Shown: positions 39,688 to 49,437, counted from the first letter of the stretch. The stretch is 64,000 nt of DNA from Paenibacillus albicereus (GCF_012676905.1 NZ_CP051428.1:1822001-1886000); one strand, 5' to 3'. Translations and numbers: made by a program. The notes: generated by a model from the sequence alone, not told the origin.

Positions 39688-40673
39688 GCATCGAGACGGG
39701 CCTCGCGCCCGGCCGCCGGGCCGGCGCGGCAAGCGGGAAGCGGCCGTCGCCGGTCCTGCAAAAATGGAAGCGCTTCTGGAGGGACATCCGCCGCGACGCG
39801 TTCTGCTATCTGTTCCTTGCCCCATTCCTCATCTGCTTCGCGATCTTCATCGTCATTCCGGTCGTGCTGGCGGCGACGCTCGGCTTCACCTCCTACGACG
39901 GGTTCGGCCGGCTGCACTTCATCGGCTTCGCCAATTACCTCGCGCTGTTCACCCAGGACATCGTCTTCCTGACGAAGGCTCTGCCCAATACGTTCCTGTT
40001 CGCGCTGCTCGTCGGTCCCGGAGGCTATGCGCTCTCGTTCCTGTTCGCCTGGCTCATCCACCAGCTGCCGCTGCGGGTGCGGGACTACTACACGCTCGTG
40101 TTCTACGCGCCGTCGATGGCGGGAGCGGTCGCCCTGTCGGTCGTCTGGATCGCGGCGTTCAGCGGCGACCGGGTCGGCTATGTCAACCACTTCCTGCTGA
40201 CGATGGGCTGGATCGAGTCGCCGGTCGTCTGGCTGCAGGACCCGGACTCGCTGATGAAGATCATGATCCTCGTCTCGCTCTGGATGAGCTTCAGCGTCGG
40301 CTTCCTCGCCATGCTGGCCGGCTTGCAGACGGTCAACCGCGAGCTGTACGAGGCCGGGCGGATCGACGGCATCTCGAGCCGCCTGCAGGAGGTGTTCTAC
40401 ATCACGATCCCGTCGATGAAGCCGCAGATGCTGTTCAGCGCCGTCATGACGATCGTGTCCACGCTCAAGGCGGGCAGCATCTCGACGCAGCTGACCGGCA
40501 TGGCGGTCACGCCCCAGTACGCCGGGCATCTCCTCATCAACCATGTCGACGACTACGCCTTCATCCGCTTCGAGCTCGGCTACGCCTCGGCGCTGTCCGT
40601 CATCCTGCTGCTGCTCAGCTACTTCGTCATGCGGTTCGCCTATCGCCTGTTCCACGAAAAGGAGGAGCTGTAA
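39684..40673 (+). CDS. Sugar ABC transporter permease, MalF/UgpA type
   Basis: 329 residues with a ~35-residue cytosolic N-terminus and six helices (YLFLAPFLICFAIFIVIPVV first). EAA loop YEAGRIDGISSRLQEVFYIT (about residues 221-240). Coupled by ATGA overlap to the 981-residue binding protein, and the next permease starts directly at its stop. First permease pair of the operon. Confidence 0.94.
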   Translation: MSIETGLAPGRRAGAASGKRPSPVLQKWKRFWRDIRRDAFCYLFLAPFLICFAIFIVIPVVLAATLGFTSYDGFGRLHFIGFANYLALFTQDIVFLTKALPNTFLFALLVGPGGYALSFLFAWLIHQLPLRVRDYYTLVFYAPSMAGAVALSVVWIAAFSGDRVGYVNHFLLTMGWIESPVVWLQDPDSLMKIMILVSLWMSFSVGFLAMLAGLQTVNRELYEAGRIDGISSRLQEVFYITIPSMKPQMLFSAVMTIVSTLKAGSISTQLTGMAVTPQYAGHLLINHVDDYAFIRFELGYASALSVILLLLSYFVMRFAYRLFHEKEEL

Positions 40674-41567
40674 GTGAATCTCCGTCCGCAGCTTCGCCCG
40701 CTTGCGCGGCCGCTTCGCCGGCTCCGGTCCGCATCGCCGTTCCAGGTCGCCTTGATCGCGGCGTTCACCGCCCTGGCGGCGTTCATGTCGCTGCCGATCG
40801 TGTTCATCTTCAACCATGCGTTCAAGCCGCAGAACGAGCTGTTCCTGTTTCCGCCGCGCTTTTTCGTCCAGAATCCGACGTGGCGCAACTTCGAGGCGCT
40901 GTTCCTGCACGCCTCGAACGCGACGGTGCCGTTCACGCGCTACCTGTTCAACAGCATCGTCGTGCTCGGCCTGACGCTGACCTCCGTCATCGTCATCAGC
41001 ACGATGGCCGCCTACGCGCTGGCCAAGCATCGGTTCCACTTCAAGGCGCTCATCCTGTCCCTCATCACGCTGTCGCTCATGTTCGCGCCGGAGACGGTGT
41101 CGATCCCGCGCTACCTGATCGTCAGCGGCCTCGGCCTGAACAACACCTACTTCGGCCACGTGCTGCCGGCGCTTGCGTCCCCGGTCGCGGTGTTCATGCT
41201 CGTCGGCTTCATCTCGCAGATTCCGGGCGACCTGCTCGAGGCGGCGCGGATCGACGGGGCCGGACATCTCGGCATCTTCGCCCGGATCGTGCTGCCGCTG
41301 TCCGCGCCGGCCGTGGCGACGATCTCGATCCTCACGTTCCAGGCGGCGTGGGGCGATGTGGAGACGTCGACGCTGTTCATGCAAAAGGAGGCGATGCGGA
41401 CGCTCGCCTTTTACGTGAACAGCCTGCTCAGCGGGCTGCAGAACAACGTGGCCGGCCAGAACATGGCCGCAGCCGCCGGCCTGCTCCTCTTCCTCCCGAA
41501 CCTCATCATCTTCCTGCTCTTCCAGCGCAAGGTGCTGGAGAGCATGGTCCACTCCGGGATCAAATGA
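40674..41567 (+). CDS. Sugar ABC transporter permease, MalG/UgpE type
   Basis: 297 residues, six helices. EAA loop LEAARIDGAGHLGIFARIVL (about residues 186-205). The GTG start immediately follows the previous stop; AAAGGAGGAGC is the ribosome site inside the upstream gene's end. Partner of the preceding permease. Confidence 0.94.
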   Translation: MNLRPQLRPLARPLRRLRSASPFQVALIAAFTALAAFMSLPIVFIFNHAFKPQNELFLFPPRFFVQNPTWRNFEALFLHASNATVPFTRYLFNSIVVLGLTLTSVIVISTMAAYALAKHRFHFKALILSLITLSLMFAPETVSIPRYLIVSGLGLNNTYFGHVLPALASPVAVFMLVGFISQIPGDLLEAARIDGAGHLGIFARIVLPLSAPAVATISILTFQAAWGDVETSTLFMQKEAMRTLAFYVNSLLSGLQNNVAGQNMAAAAGLLLFLPNLIIFLLFQRKVLESMVHSGIK

Positions 41568-41592
41568 CTCCATCAGCAAAGGAAGTCGGACT

Positions 41593-43605
41593 ATGACGAA
41601 ATGGATGGCTTGCCTGCTCGCGTCCGTGCTGCTGCTCGCCGCCGCCTCGCCGGCCGCCGCCGCGCTTCCGTACCGGACGTTCTACTACGACGCCAACCAG
41701 TCGGACTGGTTCCGCATCCAGCCGGTCTATGAGCCGGCCGGGGCGTACTCGGCGCAGCTCGAGGAGCCGTCCGACCTGATGCCCGGCCCGGACGGCAGCA
41801 TCTATGTCGCGGACAAAAAAGCCGACCGCGTCGTCGTGCTCGCCCCGGACGGAGCCGTCAGGAGGATCGTCGGCGAGGCGGACGGACCGGGCCGCCTCAG
41901 CTCGCCGGAGGGGCTGTTCGCCGCCGCAGACGGACGGCTGTACGTCGCCGACTCCGGCAATCAGCGGATCGCGGTGTTCGGACCGGACGGATCGTTCCAG
42001 CGGGAGTACCGCAAGCCGAAGTCGCCGCTGCTCGGCGCCGAGGCGTTCGTCCCCACGAAGCTCGCCGTCGATCGGCGCGGCGTCCTGTACATCGCGCTGA
42101 ACTCCTCCTACCAAGGCCTCGTGCGGATCGATCCGCAGGGCGAGTTCATGGGGTACTTCGGCGCGAACAAGGCGGACACGTCGATGCTGAACTGGCTCAA
42201 GAAGCTTGTCCTGAACAAGGAGCAGCTGGCCAAGGAGAAGGCCGCGCTGCCGAAGCCGATCGCCAACATCGCGATCGACGGGGACGGCTTCCTTTATACG
42301 GCTACCGCGGGCGGCGAAGGCAAGGGCGCTCTGCGCAAGCTCAATGCGGGCGGCGTGGACGCCTTCAAGAACAAGACGCTCGTGAACGGCCACGGCATCG
42401 TGGACGCCGCGATCGACGGGGACGGCTTCCTGTACGCCGTCGACCTCGACTCGGGCTTCATCAGCGTCTACGACCGCTCCGCCGAAGCGCTCTTCGCCTT
42501 CGGCCGCGTGGACAAGGAGACGCAGCAGTACGGCATCGTCGGCTACCCGACGGCGATCGGCGTCGACGCGGACCGCGCGGTGTGGATCGCCGATGCCGCC
42601 ACCGGCTCGGTGCACAAGTTCGTCCGCACGGCGTTCGGGCGCCAGGCGCTGACGGCGATGGCGCTCTACCAGGACGGCCGCTACGAGGAGAGCAAGCCGT
42701 ACTGGGAGGACGTCTACGCGCGCAACGACATGTTCGGCGCCACCTTCCAGGGACTGGGCAAGGTTTACCTGCATGAGGGCGACGACGCCAAGGCGCTGTC
42801 GTTCATGCGGACGGCGTTCGATACGGACGGCTACTCCAAGGCGTTCTGGCAGCTGCGGCTGGAATGGCTGCAAAGCCGCTTCGTGCCGCTGCTCGGAGGG
42901 CTCGCCGCGCTGGCGCTGCTGCTGCGCTTCGGCGGCAGGCTCGTCCGTCGCCGTCTTCGCCGCCGCCCGCTGCCGGAGCGCGGATCGCGCCTCCTGGGCC
43001 ATCTGCGTACCTACGGCACCGTCATGCTGCATCCGTACGAGGCGTTCTACCGGCTCAAGGAAGCGCGCGTGCCGGCATGGCTCACGGCGGCGCTGCTCGG
43101 CGCCGCGATCGCCGCCAAGACGGCGAACGTCTACGGGACCGGATTCCTGTTCGATCCGGTCGACCGCGCGGACATCAACCTCCTCCGGGAGCTCGGCCTG
43201 TTCCTCCTCCCGTGGGCGACCTGGGTCGTCGCCAACTATCTCGTCTGCAGCGTGCGGGACGGGGAGGGCCGGTTCCGGGAGGTCGTGCAGGGCAGCGTCT
43301 ACGCGCTGGCGCCGTATGTGTTCCTGTCGGTCCCGAGGCTCGTCTTCTCCAACGTCGCCACGCTCGACGAGCAGGTGCTCGTCTCGTTTACCTCGGGGCT
43401 GATGCTGCTGTGGCTCGGCGTCCTGTTCTTCGTCATGACGCAGGTCATCCACAACTTCGACTTCGTGGAGACGATCCGGGGCTCGGCGGTGACCGTATTC
43501 GCGATCGGCACGATCTGGCTGTTCGGCTTCATCGTGTTCGGACTGAGCTACAACCTGCTGGACTTCATCCAGGAGCTGTACAAGGAGGCGAGCTTCCATC
43601 GTTAA
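41593..43605 (+). CDS. NHL-repeat beta-propeller - Yip1-domain membrane protein
   Basis: 670 residues. Signal peptide (1 to ~23, LLLAAASPAAAA). An extracellular NHL-type propeller (~45-350) has repeats such as PDGSIYVADKKADRVVVL, ADGRLYVADSGNQRIAVFG, GDGFLYAVDLDSGFISVY. A short TPR-like segment follows (~352-415, LYQDGRYEESKPYWEDV), then a membrane helix (~425-440) and a C-terminal Yip1-type membrane domain (~465-665, several helices). Function unknown; sensing or presenting polysaccharide near the transporters is a guess. It is embedded between permeases and the DUF5696 gene, 25 bp after the permease stop, an arrangement that seems fixed in such operons. Confidence 0.82.
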   Translation: MTKWMACLLASVLLLAAASPAAAALPYRTFYYDANQSDWFRIQPVYEPAGAYSAQLEEPSDLMPGPDGSIYVADKKADRVVVLAPDGAVRRIVGEADGPGRLSSPEGLFAAADGRLYVADSGNQRIAVFGPDGSFQREYRKPKSPLLGAEAFVPTKLAVDRRGVLYIALNSSYQGLVRIDPQGEFMGYFGANKADTSMLNWLKKLVLNKEQLAKEKAALPKPIANIAIDGDGFLYTATAGGEGKGALRKLNAGGVDAFKNKTLVNGHGIVDAAIDGDGFLYAVDLDSGFISVYDRSAEALFAFGRVDKETQQYGIVGYPTAIGVDADRAVWIADAATGSVHKFVRTAFGRQALTAMALYQDGRYEESKPYWEDVYARNDMFGATFQGLGKVYLHEGDDAKALSFMRTAFDTDGYSKAFWQLRLEWLQSRFVPLLGGLAALALLLRFGGRLVRRRLRRRPLPERGSRLLGHLRTYGTVMLHPYEAFYRLKEARVPAWLTAALLGAAIAAKTANVYGTGFLFDPVDRADINLLRELGLFLLPWATWVVANYLVCSVRDGEGRFREVVQGSVYALAPYVFLSVPRLVFSNVATLDEQVLVSFTSGLMLLWLGVLFFVMTQVIHNFDFVETIRGSAVTVFAIGTIWLFGFIVFGLSYNLLDFIQELYKEASFHR

Positions 43606-43606
43606 C

Positions 43607-45826
43607 GTGCTGAAACGAATGTCCCGCCGCACGAAGCTCGCGGCCGCGGCCGTCCTGGCCGCGCTCGCGGCTGCGGCGCTGCTGCTCGCCGGATCGGGCT
43701 CCCGCCCGACGGCCGCCGAGACGTACGCGCGTCTCGGCCTTGATCCCGCTCCTGCGGCCCGGGCCGCGCTCGCCAAGGGCGAGGCGTGGCAGCCGGCCGC
43801 GGACGGGCGGGGGTACGCGCTGGCCGCCGAGAACGGCTCCTTCCGCCTGCGCATCCGGCCCCGGGACGGCTCGATCGAGGTCGAGGACCGGCGGTCGGGC
43901 TACCGCTGGTCGAGCAGCCCGTCCCGGGAGGAGCTGGCGCGGGAGAAGGTCAAGGGCCTGCCGCTCGCCAACCTGCAGTCCCCGTTCGTGCTGACGCTCG
44001 TCCGCACCGAGGGCAAGGACCAGACGATCCGGGAGTCGCTGAACAGCCTCAGCAAGGGCATGCGGCTCGAGCTGCTTCGCACCGCCGACGGCGTCGAGGC
44101 CCGCTACTTCTTTCCGGACCGGAAGATCGGCTTCGCCGTCCGCTACGCGCTGACCGAAGCCGGCCTGAAGGCGTCCGTTCCGGCGGCCGGCCTCGTCGAG
44201 CAAGGCGGCTATGCCGTATTCTCGCTCGACCTGCTGCCCTTCTTCGGCGCGGCGGAGGCGGGCGAGGACGGCTACCTGTTCGTGCCGGACGGCCCGGGCG
44301 GCTTGATCCGGTTCGACGCGGAGCGCGCCGGCCGGTCCAAGGGCTACGCCCATCAGGTGTACGGAGCCGAGCTGGCCCGGACGGACTCCTGGACCCGCGA
44401 CGCCCAGCTGCGCGAGGACATCGCCTATCCGGCGTTCGGGCTGAAGCGGGGCGGGCATGCGTTCCTGGCCGTGCTGTCCGAGGGCGAGGGGGCGGCCGTC
44501 ATCGCCGCGGTGCCGCCCGGCGTCAAGTCGTCCCGGTACAGCGTGCACGCGAGCCAGCTGTACCGGGAGGAATATCTGTACCGGATGAGCCGGTTGGCCG
44601 CGCCGACCAAGGCCGTGCAGAAGCAGCGGCTGGACGTCGACCGGGAGGTGGAGTACCGCTTCCTGAACGGCGGCGATGCCGATTATGCCGGCATGGCGGC
44701 GTCCTACCGGGACTGGCTGATCGCGGAGGGCCGGCTCGGAGAGCCGCTGCGGCCGGCGGAGCATGTGCCGCTGCAGCTGCAGATCATGGGCGGCAACTAC
44801 GAGAAGGCGTTCGGCCGCATCCGCTACGTCGCCGCCACCACGTTCCGCCAGGCCGCCGAGATGGTGCGCTCCTTGCGGGTGAAAGGGGTCGCCTCCGCTC
44901 GGATCGTCTACTACGGCTGGCAGAACCGGGGCGACTACGACACGGAGAAGCGGTTTCCGATCGAGTCCGCGCTGGGAGGGGAGGACGCCGCCCGCTCCTT
45001 CCTGGCGGAGATGAAGGCGCTCGGCGCGAAGGTGGATTTCTACGAAGACTTCCTTTGGGTGGACGAAGCCTCGGGCGCGAGCGGCAAAACCGACGCCGTA
45101 CGGGGAATCGACGGCACGGCGTTCACCGACGACGGCTGGTTCCTCGCCAAGCCCGCCTTCTCGGCGGCCGCGGCGGCGGATACGGTCGACCGGCTGCGCG
45201 AGCTCGGCGCGAGCGGCATCGTGTACGGCGGCTTGGGCGATACGGTGTTCAACGATTACGAGCCGGACGGCATCCGGCCGCGCGCGTTCACGGCCGAGGT
45301 GTACGGCGGCGTGCTCGACTACACGCGCCGCCAGCTCGGCTCGGCGTCCGTCAAGCGTGGCAACGCCTACGTGCTCGGCCATGTCGACGCCATCCTGGAG
45401 CTGCCCTCCGACTCGAGCCGCGATTTCATGATCGACGAGACGGTGCCGTTCTACCCGATCGCGCTGCACGGCTACGTCCCGTATGCGTTCGGCCCGGCCA
45501 ACCTGCGCGACGACGACACCCGGGAGTTCCTGCGGGCGATCGAGTACGGCGCCCTGCCCTCGTTTTTCGTCACGCACGACGACTCCCGCAAGCTGAAGGA
45601 GACGCCGTCGGACTTCCTCTACAGCAGCCGCTTCGACAAGTGGGAGGAGCGGATCGCGCAGGAGTACGCGCGGTTCGACGAGCTGGCCGGCGTGCTCGCG
45701 CTGCGCATCGTCGGCCATGAGAAGCTCGGTCCGGAGCGGTACGCGACGACCTACGAGGACGGCACGAGAGTCGTCGTCGACTACGCGGCAGGCGATTATG
45801 CCATCGAGAAAGGAGGAGGAGCATGA
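43607..45826 (+). CDS. DUF5696-type putative surface glycosidase
   Basis: 739 residues. N-terminal membrane anchor or signal (~10-28, LAAAAVLAALAAAALLLAG). A beta-rich N-terminal half (~60-300) is followed by a TIM-barrel-like half (~375-700: ASARIVYYGWQNRGDYDT, VDFYEDFLWVD, AYVLGHVDAILELPSDSS). The architecture resembles DUF5696 proteins and, more distantly, GH101-like enzymes; acidic residues at strand ends (ED in FYEDF, DAILE) are candidates for catalysis. Activity untested, so glycosidase is an inference. Start GTG 43607 has no good ribosome site; ATG at 43619 is an alternative. Overlaps the next permease by ATGA. Confidence 0.75.
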   Translation: MLKRMSRRTKLAAAAVLAALAAAALLLAGSGSRPTAAETYARLGLDPAPAARAALAKGEAWQPAADGRGYALAAENGSFRLRIRPRDGSIEVEDRRSGYRWSSSPSREELAREKVKGLPLANLQSPFVLTLVRTEGKDQTIRESLNSLSKGMRLELLRTADGVEARYFFPDRKIGFAVRYALTEAGLKASVPAAGLVEQGGYAVFSLDLLPFFGAAEAGEDGYLFVPDGPGGLIRFDAERAGRSKGYAHQVYGAELARTDSWTRDAQLREDIAYPAFGLKRGGHAFLAVLSEGEGAAVIAAVPPGVKSSRYSVHASQLYREEYLYRMSRLAAPTKAVQKQRLDVDREVEYRFLNGGDADYAGMAASYRDWLIAEGRLGEPLRPAEHVPLQLQIMGGNYEKAFGRIRYVAATTFRQAAEMVRSLRVKGVASARIVYYGWQNRGDYDTEKRFPIESALGGEDAARSFLAEMKALGAKVDFYEDFLWVDEASGASGKTDAVRGIDGTAFTDDGWFLAKPAFSAAAAADTVDRLRELGASGIVYGGLGDTVFNDYEPDGIRPRAFTAEVYGGVLDYTRRQLGSASVKRGNAYVLGHVDAILELPSDSSRDFMIDETVPFYPIALHGYVPYAFGPANLRDDDTREFLRAIEYGALPSFFVTHDDSRKLKETPSDFLYSSRFDKWEERIAQEYARFDELAGVLALRIVGHEKLGPERYATTYEDGTRVVVDYAAGDYAIEKGGGA

Positions 45827-46719
45827 GCGAAGCCGCGCTTCGAAAAAAGCTGGCCCTGAAGCATGCCGCCCGGCGCTACGGCATCGGCCTGCTGTTCCTG
45901 CTGCCTTGGGCGGTCGGCTTCTGCGCGTTCGTCGCGGTGCCGGTCGGCTGGTCGATGTTCCTGTCGCTGCACAAGGTCGCGGTCGTGCCGGGCGGGTTCA
46001 AGTACGACTGGACCGGCTTCGGCAATTACCGGGACGCCTTCGTCAAGGACAATGTCTTTCCGATCGAGCTCATCACCTACTTCCAGCAGATGCTGCTGAT
46101 GGTGCCGGTCATCGTCATCTTCGCGCTGCTCATCTCGCTGCTGCTCAACCAGCGCTTTCCGGGCCGCTTCGTCTATCGCGCGCTGTTCTTCCTGCCCGTC
46201 ATCTTCGCGACCGGACAGGTGCTGTCGGAGCTGTTCGTCCAGGGGGCGGGCGACGTCCCGTTCCTCGACCAGTACAATCTGGAGCCGCTCGTCCGCCGAT
46301 ACGTCGGAGGCGAGCTGGGCCGGACGGTGATGGAGGTGCTCGGGCGCGTCGTGCTCATCCTGTGGTACTCCGGCGTACAGATCCTGATCTTCCTCGCGGG
46401 CTTCCAGACCGTGCCGCCCTCCATCTACGAGGCGGTCCGCATCGACGGCGCGTCGCCCTGGGACAGCTTCTGGAAAATCACCTTGCCGGCGAGCATGCCG
46501 TTCATCAGCCTCAACGCGCTGTACACGATCATCGACCTGTTCACGTTCCCGCTCAACCCGGTGCTGAAGCATATCCGCGACAACATGTTCAAGGTCGAGA
46601 CGGGCTACGGCTACGCCAGCGCGCTCGCCTGGATCTATTTCGCCTTCATCTTCGTCCTGATCGCCCTCGTGCTGGGCTTCCTGGGACGAAGCATGAACCA
46701 AAGGAGGAAACGCGCATGA
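45823..46719 (+). CDS. Sugar ABC transporter permease, MalF/UgpA type (second set)
   Basis: 298 residues, six helices (LLFLLPWAVGFCAFVAVPVG first). EAA loop YEAVRIDGASPWDSFWKITL (about residues 202-221). AAAGGAGGAGC precedes the ATG. It starts the second permease pair of the operon, coupled to DUF5696 by ATGA and to the next permease by ATGA. Confidence 0.94.
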   Translation: MSEAALRKKLALKHAARRYGIGLLFLLPWAVGFCAFVAVPVGWSMFLSLHKVAVVPGGFKYDWTGFGNYRDAFVKDNVFPIELITYFQQMLLMVPVIVIFALLISLLLNQRFPGRFVYRALFFLPVIFATGQVLSELFVQGAGDVPFLDQYNLEPLVRRYVGGELGRTVMEVLGRVVLILWYSGVQILIFLAGFQTVPPSIYEAVRIDGASPWDSFWKITLPASMPFISLNALYTIIDLFTFPLNPVLKHIRDNMFKVETGYGYASALAWIYFAFIFVLIALVLGFLGRSMNQRRKRA

Positions 46720-47693
46720 GCGCCTATCCACCGCTGCCCGAGAACGGCGCTCCGGCGAGGGGCGGCCTGCGGGGCAGGCGCGTCCAGAAAGCGAAGATGC
46801 TCGTGCTCGGGCGCAGCCTCTCCGACGGCCTGCTCGCCAAGGCGGCCATCTACGCGCTGCTGTCGATCGTCGCCTACCTGTACCTGCAGCCGCTGCTGTA
46901 CATGGTCAGCACGATGCTCAAGGACATGAGCGACCTGCTTGATCCGACCGTCAAATGGATCCCCCGCCGGGTCACCTGGGACAACCTGGCGAAGGCGGTC
47001 GAGGGGCTGCGCTACCCGGAGGCGCTGCGCAATACGGCGCTGATCGCGGTCAGCTGCTCGCTCGTGCAGGTCGTCGTCTGCGCCATGACGGGCTACGCGC
47101 TCGCGCGGCTCGCCGTGCCGTTCAAGGGGCTGATTACGGCTCTAGTCATCCTCACGTTCCTCATCCCGCCGCAGGTCATCCTGATTCCGCTGTACGTCAT
47201 CTTCAGCAAGCTCGGGCTGCTGAACACGATCTTCGTCTTCCTCGTGCCGGCGCTGTTCGGACAGGGGCTCAAGGGAGCGCTGTTCATCCTCATCTTCCGC
47301 CAGTTCTTCCATGCGCAGCCGGCCAGCCTGGAGGAGGCGGCGAAGCTGGACGGAGCCGGCACGCTGCGGCTGTTCTTCCGCATCATGCTGCCGCTGGCCC
47401 GTTCGGCCTGCCTTGTCGTGTTCCTGTTCTCGTTCATCTGGTACTGGAACATGTCCTACGAGCCGTCCATGTTCCTCGCGCAGGGCTTCACGCCGCTGTC
47501 GATCCGCCTCGACAACCTCGAGGACGTGCTCAATCCGTCGCTGCTCGGCAATACGCACTTCATCACCAACCCCGTTACCGAGGGGACCAAGATGGCGGCG
47601 GCGTTCCTCATCATCCTGCCCCCGCTGCTGATCTTCATGGTGCTCCAGCGCTGGTTCGTCGCCGGCATCGAGCGCACGGGCCTCGTCGAGTAG
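46716..47693 (+). CDS. Sugar ABC transporter permease, MalG/UgpE type (second set)
   Basis: 325 residues with a ~45-residue cytosolic Gly/Arg-rich leader and six helices. EAA loop LEEAAKLDGAGTLRLFFRIM (about residues 206-225). Start ATG follows AAAGGAGG and overlaps the previous stop. The 19-residue longer leader than its MalG-type neighbours is the only oddity. Confidence 0.93.
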   Translation: MSAYPPLPENGAPARGGLRGRRVQKAKMLVLGRSLSDGLLAKAAIYALLSIVAYLYLQPLLYMVSTMLKDMSDLLDPTVKWIPRRVTWDNLAKAVEGLRYPEALRNTALIAVSCSLVQVVVCAMTGYALARLAVPFKGLITALVILTFLIPPQVILIPLYVIFSKLGLLNTIFVFLVPALFGQGLKGALFILIFRQFFHAQPASLEEAAKLDGAGTLRLFFRIMLPLARSACLVVFLFSFIWYWNMSYEPSMFLAQGFTPLSIRLDNLEDVLNPSLLGNTHFITNPVTEGTKMAAAFLIILPPLLIFMVLQRWFVAGIERTGLVE

Positions 47694-47839
47694 CGGGCAT
47701 GCGGGCCGGCCGTGCGCCGAGCCGCCTGGAGAGGGGGAATGCGCGCCGTCCGCCGCGGACGGCTGCCTGGCCCAAGGATCGCCGACGGCGACGCCTGGGA
47801 ACGTTCCATCATCATCAATTCTATGGGGAGGAAACAATC

Positions 47840-49213
47840 ATGAAGAGAAGTCCCGCGATTCAATCCGCGCTCGGCGCGGCGCTTGCCCTGTCCGTCATCC
47901 TGTCCGGCTGCAGCGGAGGGAACGGAGCGGACGCTCCGGCCGCCTCCGGAAGTCCGGCGCCGAGCGCCGCTGCCGCCGAGCCTTCGCCGGGCGGAGGAGG
48001 CGGCGCCGGCGAGGAGAAGGAGCCGGTCACCTTGCGCTTCATCTCCTGGAAGGATTCGTACAACGAGCTGTACGAGCTGTTCCATCAGAAGTACCCGTGG
48101 ATCACGATCGAGCAGATTCCGGTCAATTCGCAGCCGATCCTGGAAATCATCGCGGCCCAGGAGGCGGCCGGCACGCCGGCGGACGTGACGGAGATCGACA
48201 CCGACCTCATCACGTTCGAGCAGAACGGGCTGATCGAGGACTTGGGACCGTACATCGACCGGAGCGACATCTTCCAGAACGCGACGTTCCCGGACGGCTT
48301 TTTCGACACGATGACGTTCAAGGACAAAAAGCTGGCCGTGCCGATGGTGGACGTGCCGATGTGGGTGCTCGTGAACAAGGACCTGCTCGCCAAGCACGGC
48401 GTCGACATGCCGGGCAACGACTGGACCTACGACGACTTCCGCGAGATCGCCAAGGCGATCACCGATCCGGACGCCGGCGAGTACGGCGTGACGACCCAGC
48501 CGGAGATCCAGATGCGCCTGCTCAGCACGAAGGCGATCGCGGACGGCCATGCCGCCAACCTGCACTACATGAACGAGGATCTGACGCAGAGCCTGCTCAG
48601 CACCCCGGACGTCATGAACGACGCGAAGTGGCTGCAGGAGTTCGTCACCAAGGACGGCTCGATGCAGAGCGAGGCCGACGCGAACGCGACCGGCAATGTG
48701 ACGAAGGAGTTCATCAACGGCAAGACCGGGTTCGCCATCGGCGGCGACTGGGTGCTGCCGACGCTGAAGGAGAAGGCGACGTTCGAGTGGGACGTGCTGC
48801 CGTTCCCGAAAGGCAAGGTCAGCCAGCCCGGCTACTCGATCTACGGGCCGCTCGCGCTGCTGTCCGGCTCCAAGCACAAGGAGGAGGCGTTCCTCTGGCT
48901 CAGCTTCCAGTTCACGCCGGAGGCGCAGAAGTGGAAGATCGACCAGGGCGCGAACGCGTCGGTCGTCGACCCCGAGCTGACCGCATATTACGACCAGGCG
49001 CCGATCTGGGAGGGCAAGAACATCGAGGCGGTCAAGATGGCCCGCGAGAACGCGAAAATCCAGCCCGGATTGACCGTGCCCGCCTGGAACGAGTACAACT
49101 ACAACAACATTCTGAACGACATCATCTTCGGCGACCGCGACATCAACGACCTCATTCCCGAGACCGAGGCTTGGAACAAGAAGACGGCGGAGCTGCGGGC
49201 TTCGCTTCAATAA
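47840..49213 (+). CDS. Sugar ABC substrate-binding lipoprotein (second set)
   Basis: 457 residues. Lipobox ILSGC gives lipidated C24. A Ala/Pro/Ser/Gly-rich spacer (~28-58) lifts the MalE-type domain off the membrane (LRFISWKDSYNELYELFHQK; VTEIDTDLITFEQNGLIEDL). GGGGAGGAAAC precedes the ATG. It closes the 35.6-49.2 kb operon (terminator at 49235) and partners the 45.8-47.7 kb permeases. Confidence 0.93.
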   Translation: MKRSPAIQSALGAALALSVILSGCSGGNGADAPAASGSPAPSAAAAEPSPGGGGGAGEEKEPVTLRFISWKDSYNELYELFHQKYPWITIEQIPVNSQPILEIIAAQEAAGTPADVTEIDTDLITFEQNGLIEDLGPYIDRSDIFQNATFPDGFFDTMTFKDKKLAVPMVDVPMWVLVNKDLLAKHGVDMPGNDWTYDDFREIAKAITDPDAGEYGVTTQPEIQMRLLSTKAIADGHAANLHYMNEDLTQSLLSTPDVMNDAKWLQEFVTKDGSMQSEADANATGNVTKEFINGKTGFAIGGDWVLPTLKEKATFEWDVLPFPKGKVSQPGYSIYGPLALLSGSKHKEEAFLWLSFQFTPEAQKWKIDQGANASVVDPELTAYYDQAPIWEGKNIEAVKMARENAKIQPGLTVPAWNEYNYNNILNDIIFGDRDINDLIPETEAWNKKTAELRASLQ

Positions 49214-49234
49214 GCCGGCGGCCCGAACGGAACG

Positions 49235-49274
49235 GGGCTGGACGGGGGCAGACGCTCCCGTCCAGCCCTTTTTT
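49235..49274 (+). terminator. Rho-independent terminator ending the large transporter operon
   Basis: GGGCTGGACGGG pairs with CCCGTCCAGCCC, followed by TTTTTT: a perfect 12-bp stem. Confidence 0.92.
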
Positions 49275-49295
49275 GGCGCGCCCGATCGGGGGGCG

Positions 49296-49359
49296 GCCAA
49301 GATCGCCCTGCAAGAGCCAATATCCTCCCATTGCCCGATGCGCCGGCGAGGCTTATCAT
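49296..49359 (+). promoter_or_regulatory. AraC-type activator module and -10, before the binding protein/regulator/kinase operon
   Basis: GCCAA (49296) and GCCAA (49316), 20 bp apart, then TATCAT (49354-49359) exactly 38 bp after the second half-site; the GCCTCC block is degenerate here (CTCCCA). The operon encodes its own AraC-type regulator, so autoregulation is possible. Confidence 0.7.
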
Positions 49360-49437
49360 GAGGGGAAACGGCCCCGATCATGTAAGCGCATCCAACTCGA
49401 AAGGCGCTTGCACGGCGGCCCGGGGAGGCCAAAGGCG

